Source: Globisporangium splendens
Taxonomy: Eukaryota > Oomycota > Peronosporomycetes > Pythiales > Pythiaceae
Direction of reading: 5' to 3'
Assembly (NCBI GenBank): GCA_006386115.1
Contig: VFIW01000163.1
Span: forward strand, 1-64,000
DNA length: 64,000 bases
Numbering within the stretch: position 1 is the stretch's first letter; the number at the start of each line of letters is the position of its first letter. A model generated the notes under the pieces. It worked only from the letters and a program-made list of their open reading frames with translations, was not told where the DNA came from and ran no database searches. The position numbers were made by a program, and so were the translations under genes. Below, one piece after another: positions 1-9,914 of the stretch.

Positions 1-1749
1 TCTGAAGGTGAAGCCGACTACAATGCGTCCATGAAAGCTCTCCACAAGAAAGAGTTCATCTATGGCTCGCTCGTCCACACAGTCTCGCTGCCTCAACACC
101 AAGATCCAGAACAACCAGAGGCAGAGACCACACCGCCCATCAGAAACTACGTTGCCGTGAAAACAGGAACGTTCGTGCGCTCCTCCATGTTTGCTCGCAA
201 CGAAGAATGGTGTTTCCTCGAGACCTTCGAGTACTCTCCGAGCGGCGAGAGTATTGTGTTGAGTCAGAACTCCATGAACCCTTCGGAGATTGGAACAGGG
301 AAGGCGACTCACAACCGCGTCGACCAACTTTGTGATATCTCGACGGCGTTCCTCGTCGAGCGGATCCCACGGACTCGATCTGTGCGGCTCGTGTTCCATG
401 GAAGATTCGACGGTGATCTTCACAGAGAGAGCAGCAAAGGAACGGCGACAGCGAAGATGACCAAGGCGAGGCTGCTGACGCTCGCAAAAGGGGTGGCTCG
501 CATCCCCGAGGTAGTGCGACGACGCCGACTCGGGTTCCAGAAGCTGGCTGACCATGCGGCATTCCCCGCCAAGAACATGCGCTGCGTCTGCTGCACGAAG
601 AGCCTGCACTTTTCGTTGAAGAAAAAGCGCTGCCACCTCTGCGCCTACAACGTGTGCGATAAATGCTGCTCGCAGGAGAAAATGGAGACCTACGGCGGCC
701 GCACGACGTCCATTTTGATGTGCACGCGGTGTCTCGAGTGTGTCGATTGCTGCGATTACTCGGGCATCAGCATGCAGAGTGACCGCAAGATCCGCGTGAG
801 GCTCGAGTACTGCAGGAAGGAGGACTCCAACTACGATCAAAGCGATGACAAGAGCGCCGAGTCGCCAGGGAAGGCTCTCCTTGACCTTATGGAAAGTGCC
901 TTGACAGACACGAACGAGACTCGGCGGATGGCTGCCATGGAGGTGATCGAACTTATTCTTGACGAGTCCAAATCCAGAGGTAAAGTGGGTCTAGGATACA
1001 AGTCGGTAGCCAAAGCCCAGAAAAACGGAAAGCGACAGTGTTTCACGATCTTTGAGAACGAGACGCTCGGCGTGATGTCGGAGCGGCCGCACCTGCAGGC
1101 TCTGAGGAAAGTGTTTGAGCACGACGCCGCGTACCTGACCCCCATCGAAGATTGCGTTTTGGCAAACGCCGAGTCGAGAAACTACGCGATCCATATTCCC
1201 GAGGATCCAACGACGATGGTGCCCGACTATCCTGTTCCAGACGCTGAAGTCCAGCGTCTACGCGCGATTCAAGAAGGCGACTACGTGAACCTGGGCGAAA
1301 TCGCTGAGTTGAATATCATTTGCGAACTTGCGGTGAAGGAGATGAACTGTGCGATCAGCCAAGTCACCGTAGTCGAGCAAGACACCGAGTTCATTCTTGC
1401 TTCCACCATGAAAGACTTGCATCGCATCCGGATGCCGCGTAACCAGACGTTCTGTTCCCACCTGATCATGGACGACAAACCGCTTTTGCTGCAGCACCCG
1501 GAAGCTGACGTCCGCTTCTACAACTACGATGCGGTCGCGAAGAGCGGGATCCGATTCTACTGCGGGTTCCCGATCAAGCTCCAGGACGGCACCGTGATCG
1601 GATCGTTGTGCTGCTTGGATTTCCAGACCCGCGAACTGACTCAGGGTCAGTACTCGACCATGACGAAGCTCGCTCAGACAGCGGCAAAGGTGCTTCAGGT
1701 GAGGCGAGATGCGGTCCAAGGTGTTCAGAAGAGGTTGAGACAGACCTGA
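1..1749 (+). CDS. FYVE-like zinc finger / GAF domain protein (5' partial)
   Basis: The reading frame is open from base 1 and the first in-frame ATG is at 31. The residues before it resemble the internal sequence of the paralogue at 6597-8771, so the true start lies outside the window. At about residues 183-235 (counted from base 31) there is a FYVE-like Cys cluster with several CxxC pairs (CVCC, CHLC, CDKC, CTRC), but the basic RRHHCR ligand motif of true FYVE domains is replaced by KKKRCH, so PI3P binding is doubtful. A GAF-type domain lies at about 410-560 and ends with GSLCCLDF and a helix. Proteins of this build are common in oomycetes and their role is unknown; lipid- or small-ligand-regulated signalling is an inference. 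No intron is seen. Confidence 0.8.
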   Translation, partial: SEGEADYNASMKALHKKEFIYGSLVHTVSLPQHQDPEQPEAETTPPIRNYVAVKTGTFVRSSMFARNEEWCFLETFEYSPSGESIVLSQNSMNPSEIGTGKATHNRVDQLCDISTAFLVERIPRTRSVRLVFHGRFDGDLHRESSKGTATAKMTKARLLTLAKGVARIPEVVRRRRLGFQKLADHAAFPAKNMRCVCCTKSLHFSLKKKRCHLCAYNVCDKCCSQEKMETYGGRTTSILMCTRCLECVDCCDYSGISMQSDRKIRVRLEYCRKEDSNYDQSDDKSAESPGKALLDLMESALTDTNETRRMAAMEVIELILDESKSRGKVGLGYKSVAKAQKNGKRQCFTIFENETLGVMSERPHLQALRKVFEHDAAYLTPIEDCVLANAESRNYAIHIPEDPTTMVPDYPVPDAEVQRLRAIQEGDYVNLGEIAELNIICELAVKEMNCAISQVTVVEQDTEFILASTMKDLHRIRMPRNQTFCSHLIMDDKPLLLQHPEADVRFYNYDAVAKSGIRFYCGFPIKLQDGTVIGSLCCLDFQTRELTQGQYSTMTKLAQTAAKVLQVRRDAVQGVQKRLRQT

Positions 1750-3151
1750 GCAAAGATACCTGGGATGCAGATCGTGTCTACAAAATGACCAAAGTATGAA
1801 TCAGTAGTGCAGTACGAATGAGTTTTTATGGTGATGGATAGTTCTAGTTGACGTGGTTAGCTTTGTTGCATATTCAGTTTGAATGACACAGCATCTGAGT
1901 AATGAGAAAATGTGTGAATGGAAGGACTGGTTCATTCACATGTGGATTTGTTTGTGAACTCTTGACTCCAATTGCCGATATTCGCTAAATAGGGTGAGAT
2001 TATTTCATCTCATTCATAACTCGGTGAGACTATCAAAGTATCATGAGATGACAAACAATTTGCGCTTTTGGTACACTTCCAAAGAAAGTGCAGATATATT
2101 GTGAGGATATTTAGAATGCTTGTGGTCAACACGATTGTTCTTCAAGTTTGAATGAGGCAGCTGCAGCTCCCCCATGTAAACAGATGCACACGACAGACGC
2201 ATTTTACATGATAAATCCGTGAAGAATATCTATAATACAGTACATTTGTACTGTTTTCACCCACAGGGACCACCCAAAAAGCTGTGGACTGTGACAGCAC
2301 ATGTAGTTCGCACTTAAAATGCAGTACATCGAACCAACTCTTGATAACCAGTAGATTTTAGTACCGTTTATTACATATTAGGTACGAATACTGAGATACC
2401 GGAAGTGGCTTGTGCCACACTGGGAAGAGACACCATGCCAACTGTAGCGGGGTCACACGCTAAGTTGCACCGCAGCAACTTAGCTCAATCTGTTGGCATT
2501 GGACTAAGTCCGCATGCAACTAAAGTTTCCGTACTTAGCTACGAGAAACACCAAAGCAGCCGATCCATTAGGTTCGCCGCACTTACTCGAACCACAAAGG
2601 CAGCCAAGCTACTCTGATTAGAGGTCGGTCGCAGACACGACTCTCATAGGCTAAAACTATATGCTTTAGCCCATTGATCACGGCAATTCAGAGCATTCAC
2701 TTATGTTCCACATTGAATAAAGCGGAAGTTCACGATGCTAGTAGTGAACTAAAGATAATTCAGGGTTCCTGCCAACTGCAACCCCCAACAAATAAACAGT
2801 TCCATTTTACCGCTGACTAAGTCTTTTAGTTTTGGACGGTTTACTCCCTATAAGTACCTATAGGTAACCGATCGTTTGCCCTGCAGGAAGCAGGCAACAG
2901 CTCTTGGACGAGTCCTTGAGAGAAGTCGCCCCACACGCTTCCTCCACACACGTACCGCGTGCTGCGTAACTCTCCGGAAGTGTCCGGTTACACCAACACT
3001 CAGATCCGGCAAACGAGGTAGAGGCGACGCCTCGTCTGAAGTACCAGTAGTATCGACCTCCAGCGAGACACCGACTGGCCACGAGCGAAAGCTTTTATGT
3101 ATGTAGCTTGAAAATGGGCGACAGAGAGTCTCGATGCATCGTACAGCGACT
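1750..3151. other. Intergenic, AT-rich, no gene seen
   Basis: About 1.4 kb of AT-rich sequence after the first gene. A 70-codon frame at 2405-2617 and small frames at 2858-3106 show no recognisable motif, no splice-supported extension and no family resemblance, so they are not called. The right end joins the transposase remnant. Confidence 0.5.
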
Positions 3152-3972
3152 CTAGATGCCTTCCGTCAGCAATTGCAGCGCAAATCGCATGTGGTCATGG
3201 AAGTTCTTGACCTCGCCAAATGCCACAAGTACAAAACAGGCGCGCTGAACTGCAGTATCACCATGCTCTCTCACAAAACGCCATACGGAGCCTGGGTTAT
3301 TGCCCACCATTAGAGACACGTACGCTTCGAGTTCCCTGTAGCTTTCGACTTGGTCGCCGTGGAGACTGTCTTCAAGATCTATCTTCACACGAGAGATACT
3401 ACCTTGACTCAGTTCGATGCTCTTGGACTTTGAAAACGCCGAAATTGACTTCCTACTCGTCGACTCTGCAGACTCATTGCGAACCAAAAGCATTTCATTC
3501 TTCACGAGGGATATAATCTTCATCGCTTGATACGTGGTGTTTCGCTTGCCTTTGTTCGATCTTGAAACCGAGCATTCAACACACGGACGCCTTGTAAACC
3601 CAACATGCTTGATGTGATTGTGGCAAAAATTGGTTTCTGCGATCTTCCACGTGCCGTCTTTTCCGAAAGCGTTCATGTAGATCAGGCGCTTGAGTTGATC
3701 AGCTGGCGTGTCTTCGTCAAAAACTGCATACCGTTTATTTTCTTGCACACATACTTGCCATTGCCGGGCTGGTTTGGCTACACGCTGGTCTGCTTCACGG
3801 AAGTCTGAAAACCGCACTTTGACGCAAAATCCTTGCACCGATTGCAACATGCTTTCTGCGAAGCAAAGATCTTGGTGTCGATACTGCGTTGACTGTCGTA
3901 TGCAATGCCTGCTTTATACTTGCGATGGGGCTCCCCATTACATGGGTCAGGAGAGTGTGGGTTTTCATCCAC
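3152..3972 (-). pseudogene. Mutator-like (MULE) transposase N-terminal fragment
   Basis: The main minus-strand frame (3152-3850, 232 codons) holds a WRKY/GCM1-like zinc-binding segment (DGTWKIAETNFCHNH) followed by the helical block usual before the DDE core of oomycete MULE transposases (a YRELEAYVSLMVGNNPGSVW-like stretch). It stops with TAG before any DDE catalytic segment. Upstream sequence to about 3972 is open in a different frame, suggesting a further break near 3800. No target-site duplication or long terminal inverted repeats were found. Best read as a truncated, decayed transposon copy. The family assignment rests on motif recognition only. Confidence 0.5.
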
Positions 3973-5202
3973 ATGAATTTACCACCTCTTCCGATCCCAC
4001 CCACTACCTACACTTCGGGACACAGTAATATGTGTCACTCATGAACACTGTACGTAGCCACTTGCATATTAGCCAACAGGACTAAGCCGTTGAGATTTAA
4101 TCCCACTGGATGATAGTCGGACTGGACACCCGACTATCTACCAATGAGAGACACCGTAGGTTTCAGTCAGAACGATTGCATGTCAGCACTTTGGGTTCTA
4201 ATTCACTTCTCAATTTGCACGCTAACGCGCAAAGCTCTCTCCCTTCTCTCTAGACACAGCGTTACCGCTGTGCCCTTCTTCTCACCTGCATTTCCTCAAC
4301 GCAAGTGCACGCCGTGTGACGAGTCCCGTTACAAATTCTGTGCTAAGGAGCACAAATCTAGCCCAAATATACGATTGCGTGGAATTCGAATAAAGACAAA
4401 GCGTGGCTATCAACAAGACTTGTATCAAGAGGCACAACCATCCTACCATCTTCTGCTTCGTATCTGTCTCGAGTATCTTTCTATCTAGTATAGATTTCTC
4501 TCGGTTCACAACTGAAAAATCGCAGTCGTTCCACATTGGTATCGCTTTTCTTTGGAGTCCACAAATTCAAGCAATATGTCTTGTTGCACACCGTAATCAA
4601 AACACCAGATCTTTCACTGTGGATGTTACTAAGTTCGGTTCCTTGCAACCACACCCAAGCGTAGCCGCACTTTGTAATAGTGTTCTGTTTTCTGGGTAAA
4701 GGGTCGCCTTCATTGGGTGAATATGTACTGCATTATGGACATTCCTTCTCTTCTCGATTCTACTTCGTACTACTCTGGACTGTTTGACTATCTCTGATTC
4801 AGCATTCACGTCCAAGTAAAGTGCAACCTCTATATATGCATACACCCTTTTTCTTCTGTCCCTGATCCATCGACAAAATCGATACATTTCAACGTTTCAT
4901 CTAAATCTAATAATTCGTATAGGAGTCACAAATGATACAAAGTCCCCTGCCTCACGCTCCGATTTCACATGCTTCCGCCTTTCGCTGATGGTCCATCTCC
5001 CCAACTATTTCAGAATTGTGCCCCCCTCCCCTCCCTATGCTGATGATTATGCGGACCCATTCAACCCACTCAGCAGAAAGCGAAAGGGGTCGCGACACGC
5101 CAGCAGCAGCAGCAGCATCTTGGGTCTCATTCCACCAGAAGAAGAACAGCAAGCGGATTGCACCAGACGCCTCCCCGCCCCTTCAGAAGAAAAGTGCCAC
5201 CC
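3973..5202. other. Intergenic, no gene seen
   Basis: About 1.2 kb holding only short unsupported frames (for example 4144-4488). A perfect 9-bp stem is annotated separately at 4112-4138. The last 150 bases are probably the promoter and 5' UTR of the hydrolase. Confidence 0.5.
4112..4138. repeat. Short perfect hairpin
   Basis: GATAGTCGG (4112-4120) and CCGACTATC (4130-4138) form a perfect 9-bp stem with a 9-nt loop, just beyond the transposase remnant. It may be part of a decayed mobile element end; no function can be assigned. Confidence 0.5.
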
Positions 5203-6531
5203 ATGTCGAGCGCCATTGCGGAATCGAGCATGGCGGCGACAGAATCCACCTCTTCGACCGCTAGGAAGATGTCGCGCGTGGATGCGCTGCGCGCGAACGT
5301 GCCGAGCTCCTGGCGCGCGGAGCACATGCCGACGCATCTGCGCCACTCGGAGGGCACGCACTTGAACGCGCGCGGCCAGAAGCTCTCGTACGTGAGCATG
5401 TTCCCGCCCGAGACGACGCTTGTGCGCGGTGTCGTGTTCTTTCTGCACGGCATCAACGAGCACTGCCGCCGGTACTACCATCTCTACGAGCAGCTGTGCG
5501 AGAACGGCTTCGGCGTGCTCGCGTACGACCTGCTGAGCCACGGTCAGAGCGACACGTGCGAGCACCGCATCCGCGCGCACGCCAAGCGGTTCCACTACTT
5601 TGTGGACGACACGAACGAGATGCTCGTGTTTGCGAAAGAGTCGATCTTCCCGAGCTACCTGAAGAAAGAGGCGTACCCGAGTCTGCCGCCGCTGATCCTC
5701 TCGGGTATGTCGTTTGGTACGCTGGTGAGTCTGCACACGGTGCTGTCGGAGAAGCACGAGTTCAGCGGCGTCGTGCTGGTGGCGCCTGCGGTGTCGGTGG
5801 AGTGGACGACGACGCTGCGCGTGCAGAGCGTGTTCGCGAAGCCGTTGTCGACGCTCCTTCCCAAGGTCAGGCTCGTGCCGGGCGTGAACAAGGAGTGGAT
5901 CTGCCGCGACAAGGTGTTCATGGAGGACTTCGAGAACGATCCGCTGACGGTCGGCGGCGATCTGACGTCGCGCATGGGCGAGCAGTCGCTGAGCGCGATG
6001 CTCGAGCTGAAGAAAGACGTGCGCGTGGAGCAGCCCGACAGCAAGTTTTGCGCGCTGCCGATCCTCATCATGATGGGCTCGAACGACAAGGTCACGAGTC
6101 TGTCGCTCGCCACCGAGTTCGCCGAGCGCATCGCGAACCGCGACAAGGAGTTCAAGGTGTTTGACGGTCCGTATCACGCGCTCTTTGACGATCCCGACAA
6201 GGACGCCGTGTTCGACCACCTCATCCAGTGGCTGCACGCTCGGTACCCCGAGCCGAAGCCGACGACTGACGGCTCTGCAGACAGCAATGGCAGTGAAGAC
6301 AAGCCAGCAGGTGGCGATTTTACGCAAGTAGACGATAAGAAGATTCCGGCCGTCGAGGCTACGGTCGTGGAGACTGCTGTCAGCGTAGAGGTAACGACGG
6401 AAGAGGTGAAGGCACAGGGCGAAGAGAAGGTCGTCGTGACGGACTTGAATGCCGAACTGACGGACGCTGTTGAAGCTGTAGAAGTTGAGACTGAGACTGC
6501 TACTATTGCCCCAGCAAGCGACTTCAAATAG
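5203..6531 (+). CDS. Alpha/beta hydrolase, monoacylglycerol-lipase-like (serine aminopeptidase S33 fold)
   Basis: The 442-residue protein carries an oxyanion HG segment (FFLHGINEH), the nucleophile elbow GMSFG, an acid segment MMGSNDKVTS and the late His in GPYHALFDDP. That is the order Ser-Asp-His expected of monoacylglycerol lipases and lysophospholipases, so ester or acylglycerol hydrolysis is likely but the substrate is not known. The frame also has an ATG at 5158; I chose 5203 (MSSAIAESS) because the upstream 15 residues look like translated leader. The last 110 residues are an acidic, low-complexity Val/Glu/Thr-rich tail beyond the usual fold. No intron is seen. Its 3' end converges with the FYVE-like/GAF pseudogene, leaving about 65 bp between the stops. 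Confidence 0.85.
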   Translation: MSSAIAESSMAATESTSSTARKMSRVDALRANVPSSWRAEHMPTHLRHSEGTHLNARGQKLSYVSMFPPETTLVRGVVFFLHGINEHCRRYYHLYEQLCENGFGVLAYDLLSHGQSDTCEHRIRAHAKRFHYFVDDTNEMLVFAKESIFPSYLKKEAYPSLPPLILSGMSFGTLVSLHTVLSEKHEFSGVVLVAPAVSVEWTTTLRVQSVFAKPLSTLLPKVRLVPGVNKEWICRDKVFMEDFENDPLTVGGDLTSRMGEQSLSAMLELKKDVRVEQPDSKFCALPILIMMGSNDKVTSLSLATEFAERIANRDKEFKVFDGPYHALFDDPDKDAVFDHLIQWLHARYPEPKPTTDGSADSNGSEDKPAGGDFTQVDDKKIPAVEATVVETAVSVEVTTEEVKAQGEEKVVVTDLNAELTDAVEAVEVETETATIAPASDFK

Positions 6532-6596
6532 GCACTCAAAGTAAGTAAAACCGCAAGCATTGCATATCGTTTTCAATATACTCGGCATGTTATAGT

Positions 6597-8771
6597 TCAG
6601 CTGGCTTCATACGACCCAGACAGCATCTCGATCGACCTGGTCTGAATCACTCTCGACGCTGCGGCTGCGAGCTTCTTCATGGTCGCGTACTGGCTTCGCG
6701 TGAGCGTGCGCTGCTGGAAGTCCAGGCAGCAGAGCGAGCCGACGACCTCACCGGTTCTCGCAGTGATGGGGAAGCCGCAGTAGAATCGGATGCGGCTCTT
6801 CGCGACCGCGTCTAAGTGACAGAAGCGCACATCGGCTTCCGGGTACAGCAGCAGCAATGGCTTGTCGTCCATGATCAGGTGCGAGCAGAACGTCTGGTTG
6901 CGCGGCATGCGGATGCGGTGCAAGTCCTTCACGTTGCACGCGAGAATGAACTCCATATCCTGTTCGACGACTGTGACTTGGCTGATCGCGCAGTTCATCT
7001 CCTTTGCCGCGAGCGAGCAGATGATGTTGAGCTCGGCGAGCTCGTCCAGGTCCGAGAACCTGCTTTCCGCGATCGCGTCCAGCCGTCGTGCTTCGCTATC
7101 GTTGACAGGATAGTTCGGTGCCGTCGTTGAAGGGTTCTCTGGCATGTGGATGCGGTAGTTTCTTGAGTCGACGTTGGCCAGAATGCAATCCTCAAGAGAC
7201 GGCTGCGGCTCGAGATCAAAGAGCGTCTCGAGAACGTGCACGGGGTCCTCTGGATTTGATACCTTTGCGTTCTTCAGGCTGTCACTGCCACCATCACCAC
7301 CGTCGTCGCCATCGTTGCTGTCAGTTATCGATTCCTGGGGCTTGTTTCGCTGCTGCAGTTGGGTTGACGAGTCTTGGTTCAGAATGTGTGTGATCAGGAC
7401 CTTGGCCGCGTCTTGGATCGCTTCGTCCGAGTCGTTGAGAGCGGTCTCCAGCAGATGCACAAGCGCTTTCTTTGACGACGGATCTGTGACCACAGTGTCA
7501 GGCTCGACTCGCACCTTGCGTTGGCTCTTCTTCGAGCTGCTGATCTCCGAGTACTCGCACGAGTTGACGCACTCGAGGCACCTCGAGCAGAGCAAGATGA
7601 GCATGATGTCGCCGTCGTTGGTCTCCATGCTCTCCCTCTACCAGCATTTGTTGCACACGTAGTAGCCGCACAGGTAGCACGGCTTCTTGCGCTTCAGCAG
7701 ATGCAGCCGCTCGGTGCAGCATGTGCAATGCAAGTTGGTTCTCTTGGCGAACACCGACGTGGCCGCCAGGGTCTGGATACCAACTCGCCGCCACCGAATG
7801 ATGTTTGGGATGCGATTCACGCCGTTTGCAAGCGCCAGAAGCCTGGCTTTCGACGCCTTTGGTGACACAACGCCGCTGTTCTTTCTCCTCGTGTTCTCAT
7901 TACTACCATTTCTGCAATCGAACTTGCCGTGGAAGAAAAGCTGTACAGACCGATTGTTTGGCTGCTTTTCGACGAGGAACGCCGTGGTGACGTCGCGAAG
8001 CTGATCCACTCTCGAGTGCGCTGCAACTCTTCCGACTCCAATCTCAGCGGCGCCAATCGTACTTTGGGTCAAGCGGAACGCGTCTCCACACGACGAACGT
8101 TCATTCGCTTCGACAAAACACCACTCTTCGTTCCTGGAGAAGAGCTGGGAATGCACGAAGGTTCCAGTCTTCACGACCACGAGGCCGCCACTGAATTTGC
8201 CTTGACGGGCATGTGTCGTCTCCTCTGGCATTGACTCCGTTGGGGAGACCACGTGCACGATGGATCCGTAGATGAATTCTTTCCTGTACAAACCTTTCAT
8301 GGTCGCGTTCAACTCGCGTTCGTTGGTCGGACTCAAGACGCTGATGGCTTCTTCCAGGCTGCAGTCGTCCCCCGCGACGAGCACCTGGGCTTGTTGGTCT
8401 TCCCTGCTGGGTGAATTCATTGTGAACACCGTGAATGCGCTGTAGGTCGCCTTTCGAGTCCATCTGTTGACTCGAAGGTTCGTGAGTGTCTCAAAATCAA
8501 TCTTGGCGCTTGTTCGTGTCGCTCGAAAGCACAATTCCTGGTCACTTAAGTTCACGCGACGCAAACTGGGAACACTGGCGTCCGCGCGCTCGAAGAACCG
8601 TGAGAACCACGACGGGTCTTCAACGCTACTTAATGAGTCCGAACCAAGATGCTGCTGCTGTTGCGTGGCGCGTTGTCTAAAGTGGCGTCCTGGGTTTTTG
8701 TGCAGTAGAGGCGTCTGATTTCGAGAGATGCGATCATGAATCCAAACTCGGGGTCCCTCGACTCGACTCAT
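6597..8771 (-). pseudogene. FYVE-like / GAF protein paralogue interrupted by one in-frame TAG
   Basis: Paralogue of the gene at 1-1749, in inverted orientation. The start is taken at the ATG at 8771 (MSRVEGP); an upstream in-frame TTG at 8834 is not a plausible start. The N-terminal part ends in the zinc cluster (YVCNKCW) at a TAG (7638-7640), and the same frame then continues without gap as RESMETN... through the rest of the cluster and a complete GAF domain to 6597. Aligning the paralogues needs no indel: CCSQEKMET in one, CW*RESMET in the other. The only defect seen is therefore one nonsense codon replacing Ser. All zinc-ligand Cys are still present and the downstream frame has no other stop. 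It is a very recent pseudogene, an allele or sequencing artefact, or a gene using stop readthrough. Confidence 0.75.
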
Positions 8772-8829
8772 CTTGGAGAAGTTGGGACCTTTTGAGACTG
8801 TAAGTGCCGACGTGCTGGAGGTTGTCGAG

Positions 8830-8845
8830 AGCAAGCAGAATGAGA
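8830..8845 (-). promoter_or_regulatory. Weak oomycete Inr-like core promoter
   Basis: On the minus strand TCTCATTCTGCTTGCT matches the initiator half (TCATTYYN) of the oomycete core promoter GCTCATTYYNCAWTTT, but the flanking half is poor. It lies about 60 bp upstream of the ATG at 8771, a typical distance, and supports that start. Confidence 0.35.
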
Positions 8846-9914
8846 AGTGAGCGCGAACGGAGACAACGAAGATGGGTCAATTGTGGGTCGTGGCCATCAA
8901 CTGCGAGACGTGTCATGGTCCACTAGCGTCCCAAATTGTTAAAAACCCTTCTGCAGAAGACACGCAACCATGGAAGAAGCGAGACGCTTCCTGTATCCCT
9001 CGCGCGACTACTTTTGATCGCGAAACAAAAAGCAGCACGACTCGTCTCGTTTAACTTTTAAAGAAGACAGAAAGTCGCAGCATGGCGAAACGCGGCTGGT
9101 TGTCCCGTCAGGTGAGCGCAATCTTTCCTGTTTCGTTTCTTTTATTTTGTTCAGCAACGAATGGACCAGACAAACCGACACGATGTGTTTTATCTCTCTC
9201 TTTTCCACTTTTAAACCAGGAACGACGGTTGCACTTTCTCCAAAGTGACGAAGTTTTTGTGTTTTGGGACGTTGGCTACAGCTCAGTCGTCTCTGCGAAA
9301 GCAAGAACAACAGCGAAATGCCACCCCATCTGGTATCCTCTTTGTTGGCATTTCTTGCGTGCTGTTTTCCATCAAACCTTGCTGTTTGTGCTTCTCATTC
9401 GCGTCACCTTAGTTGAGATGCACTGCTGCGACTTGCCAGCTGTCCTTTCTCCCTCCAATGTGCCTCCTTCCAAGTTTGCGCTGTCTGTTCTCGAGAAAGG
9501 TGAGAACGCATTTCCCGTCCTCACTCATTTGATGCTCCACGCTGCAAATGCTTTCGACGCCAGCTCTGTCAGCGCAATTTCAAAAATGTCATGTGTCGAA
9601 TGTGTCAACAGAGTGATTGCATGACCATCATTCGTTTGACGATTTTGACAACGAGTGTCAAGAATGATCACCAAGTGAATGTCGCCAAAGCACACCTTCA
9701 TTCGTTGCACCAGTCCTCCTTCGACTATCATTCGCATTTGAAAGGATGACCAACACACACATCACACACACATCACACGCATTCTAAACGAAACAATCTC
9801 AGGGCATTCAATTCCATGCGTCACTAAGGACCGAGCGGCAGGCAAAGGCACCGTGCATGCGCCAGCAACAAGCAGTAGAAAATGCACGCATGTTTACTAT
9901 ATTTTTCGAGGATC
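8846..9914. other. Intergenic with CA-rich tract
   Basis: Contains one possible small gene (9082 onward, listed separately) and a CA-rich simple tract around 9750-9780 in which ACACACATC is tandemly repeated. Otherwise nothing recognisable. The right end is the diverged 3' flank of the flavohemoglobin gene. Confidence 0.5.
9082..9624 (+). CDS. Possible small hypothetical gene with an intron
   Basis: An ATG at 9082 opens MAKRGWLSRQ and is followed at 9112 by a textbook donor (CAG|GTGAGC). Pyrimidine-rich acceptors occur at 9154 and at 9219. Use of the second removes 108 nt and leaves a frame open to 9624; use of the first gives only a 29-residue peptide. No domain, signal or family is recognised, and the composition after the intron is not clearly coding. 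Listed because of the strong splice signals; it may be noncoding RNA or chance. Confidence 0.22.
   Translation: MAKRGWLSRQVSAIFPVSFLLFCSATNGPDKPTRCVLSLSFPLLNQERRLHFLQSDEVFVFWDVGYSSVVSAKARTTAKCHPIWYPLCWHFLRAVFHQTLLFVLLIRVTLVEMHCCDLPAVLSPSNVPPSKFALSVLEKGENAFPVLTHLMLHAANAFDASSVSAISKMSCVECVNRVIA

Noticed and set aside
5047..6588. Minus-strand frame of 513 codons opposite the hydrolase
   Set aside because: Arg/His/Leu-rich, no motif; the opposite strand encodes a clear alpha/beta hydrolase. It is a codon-bias shadow.
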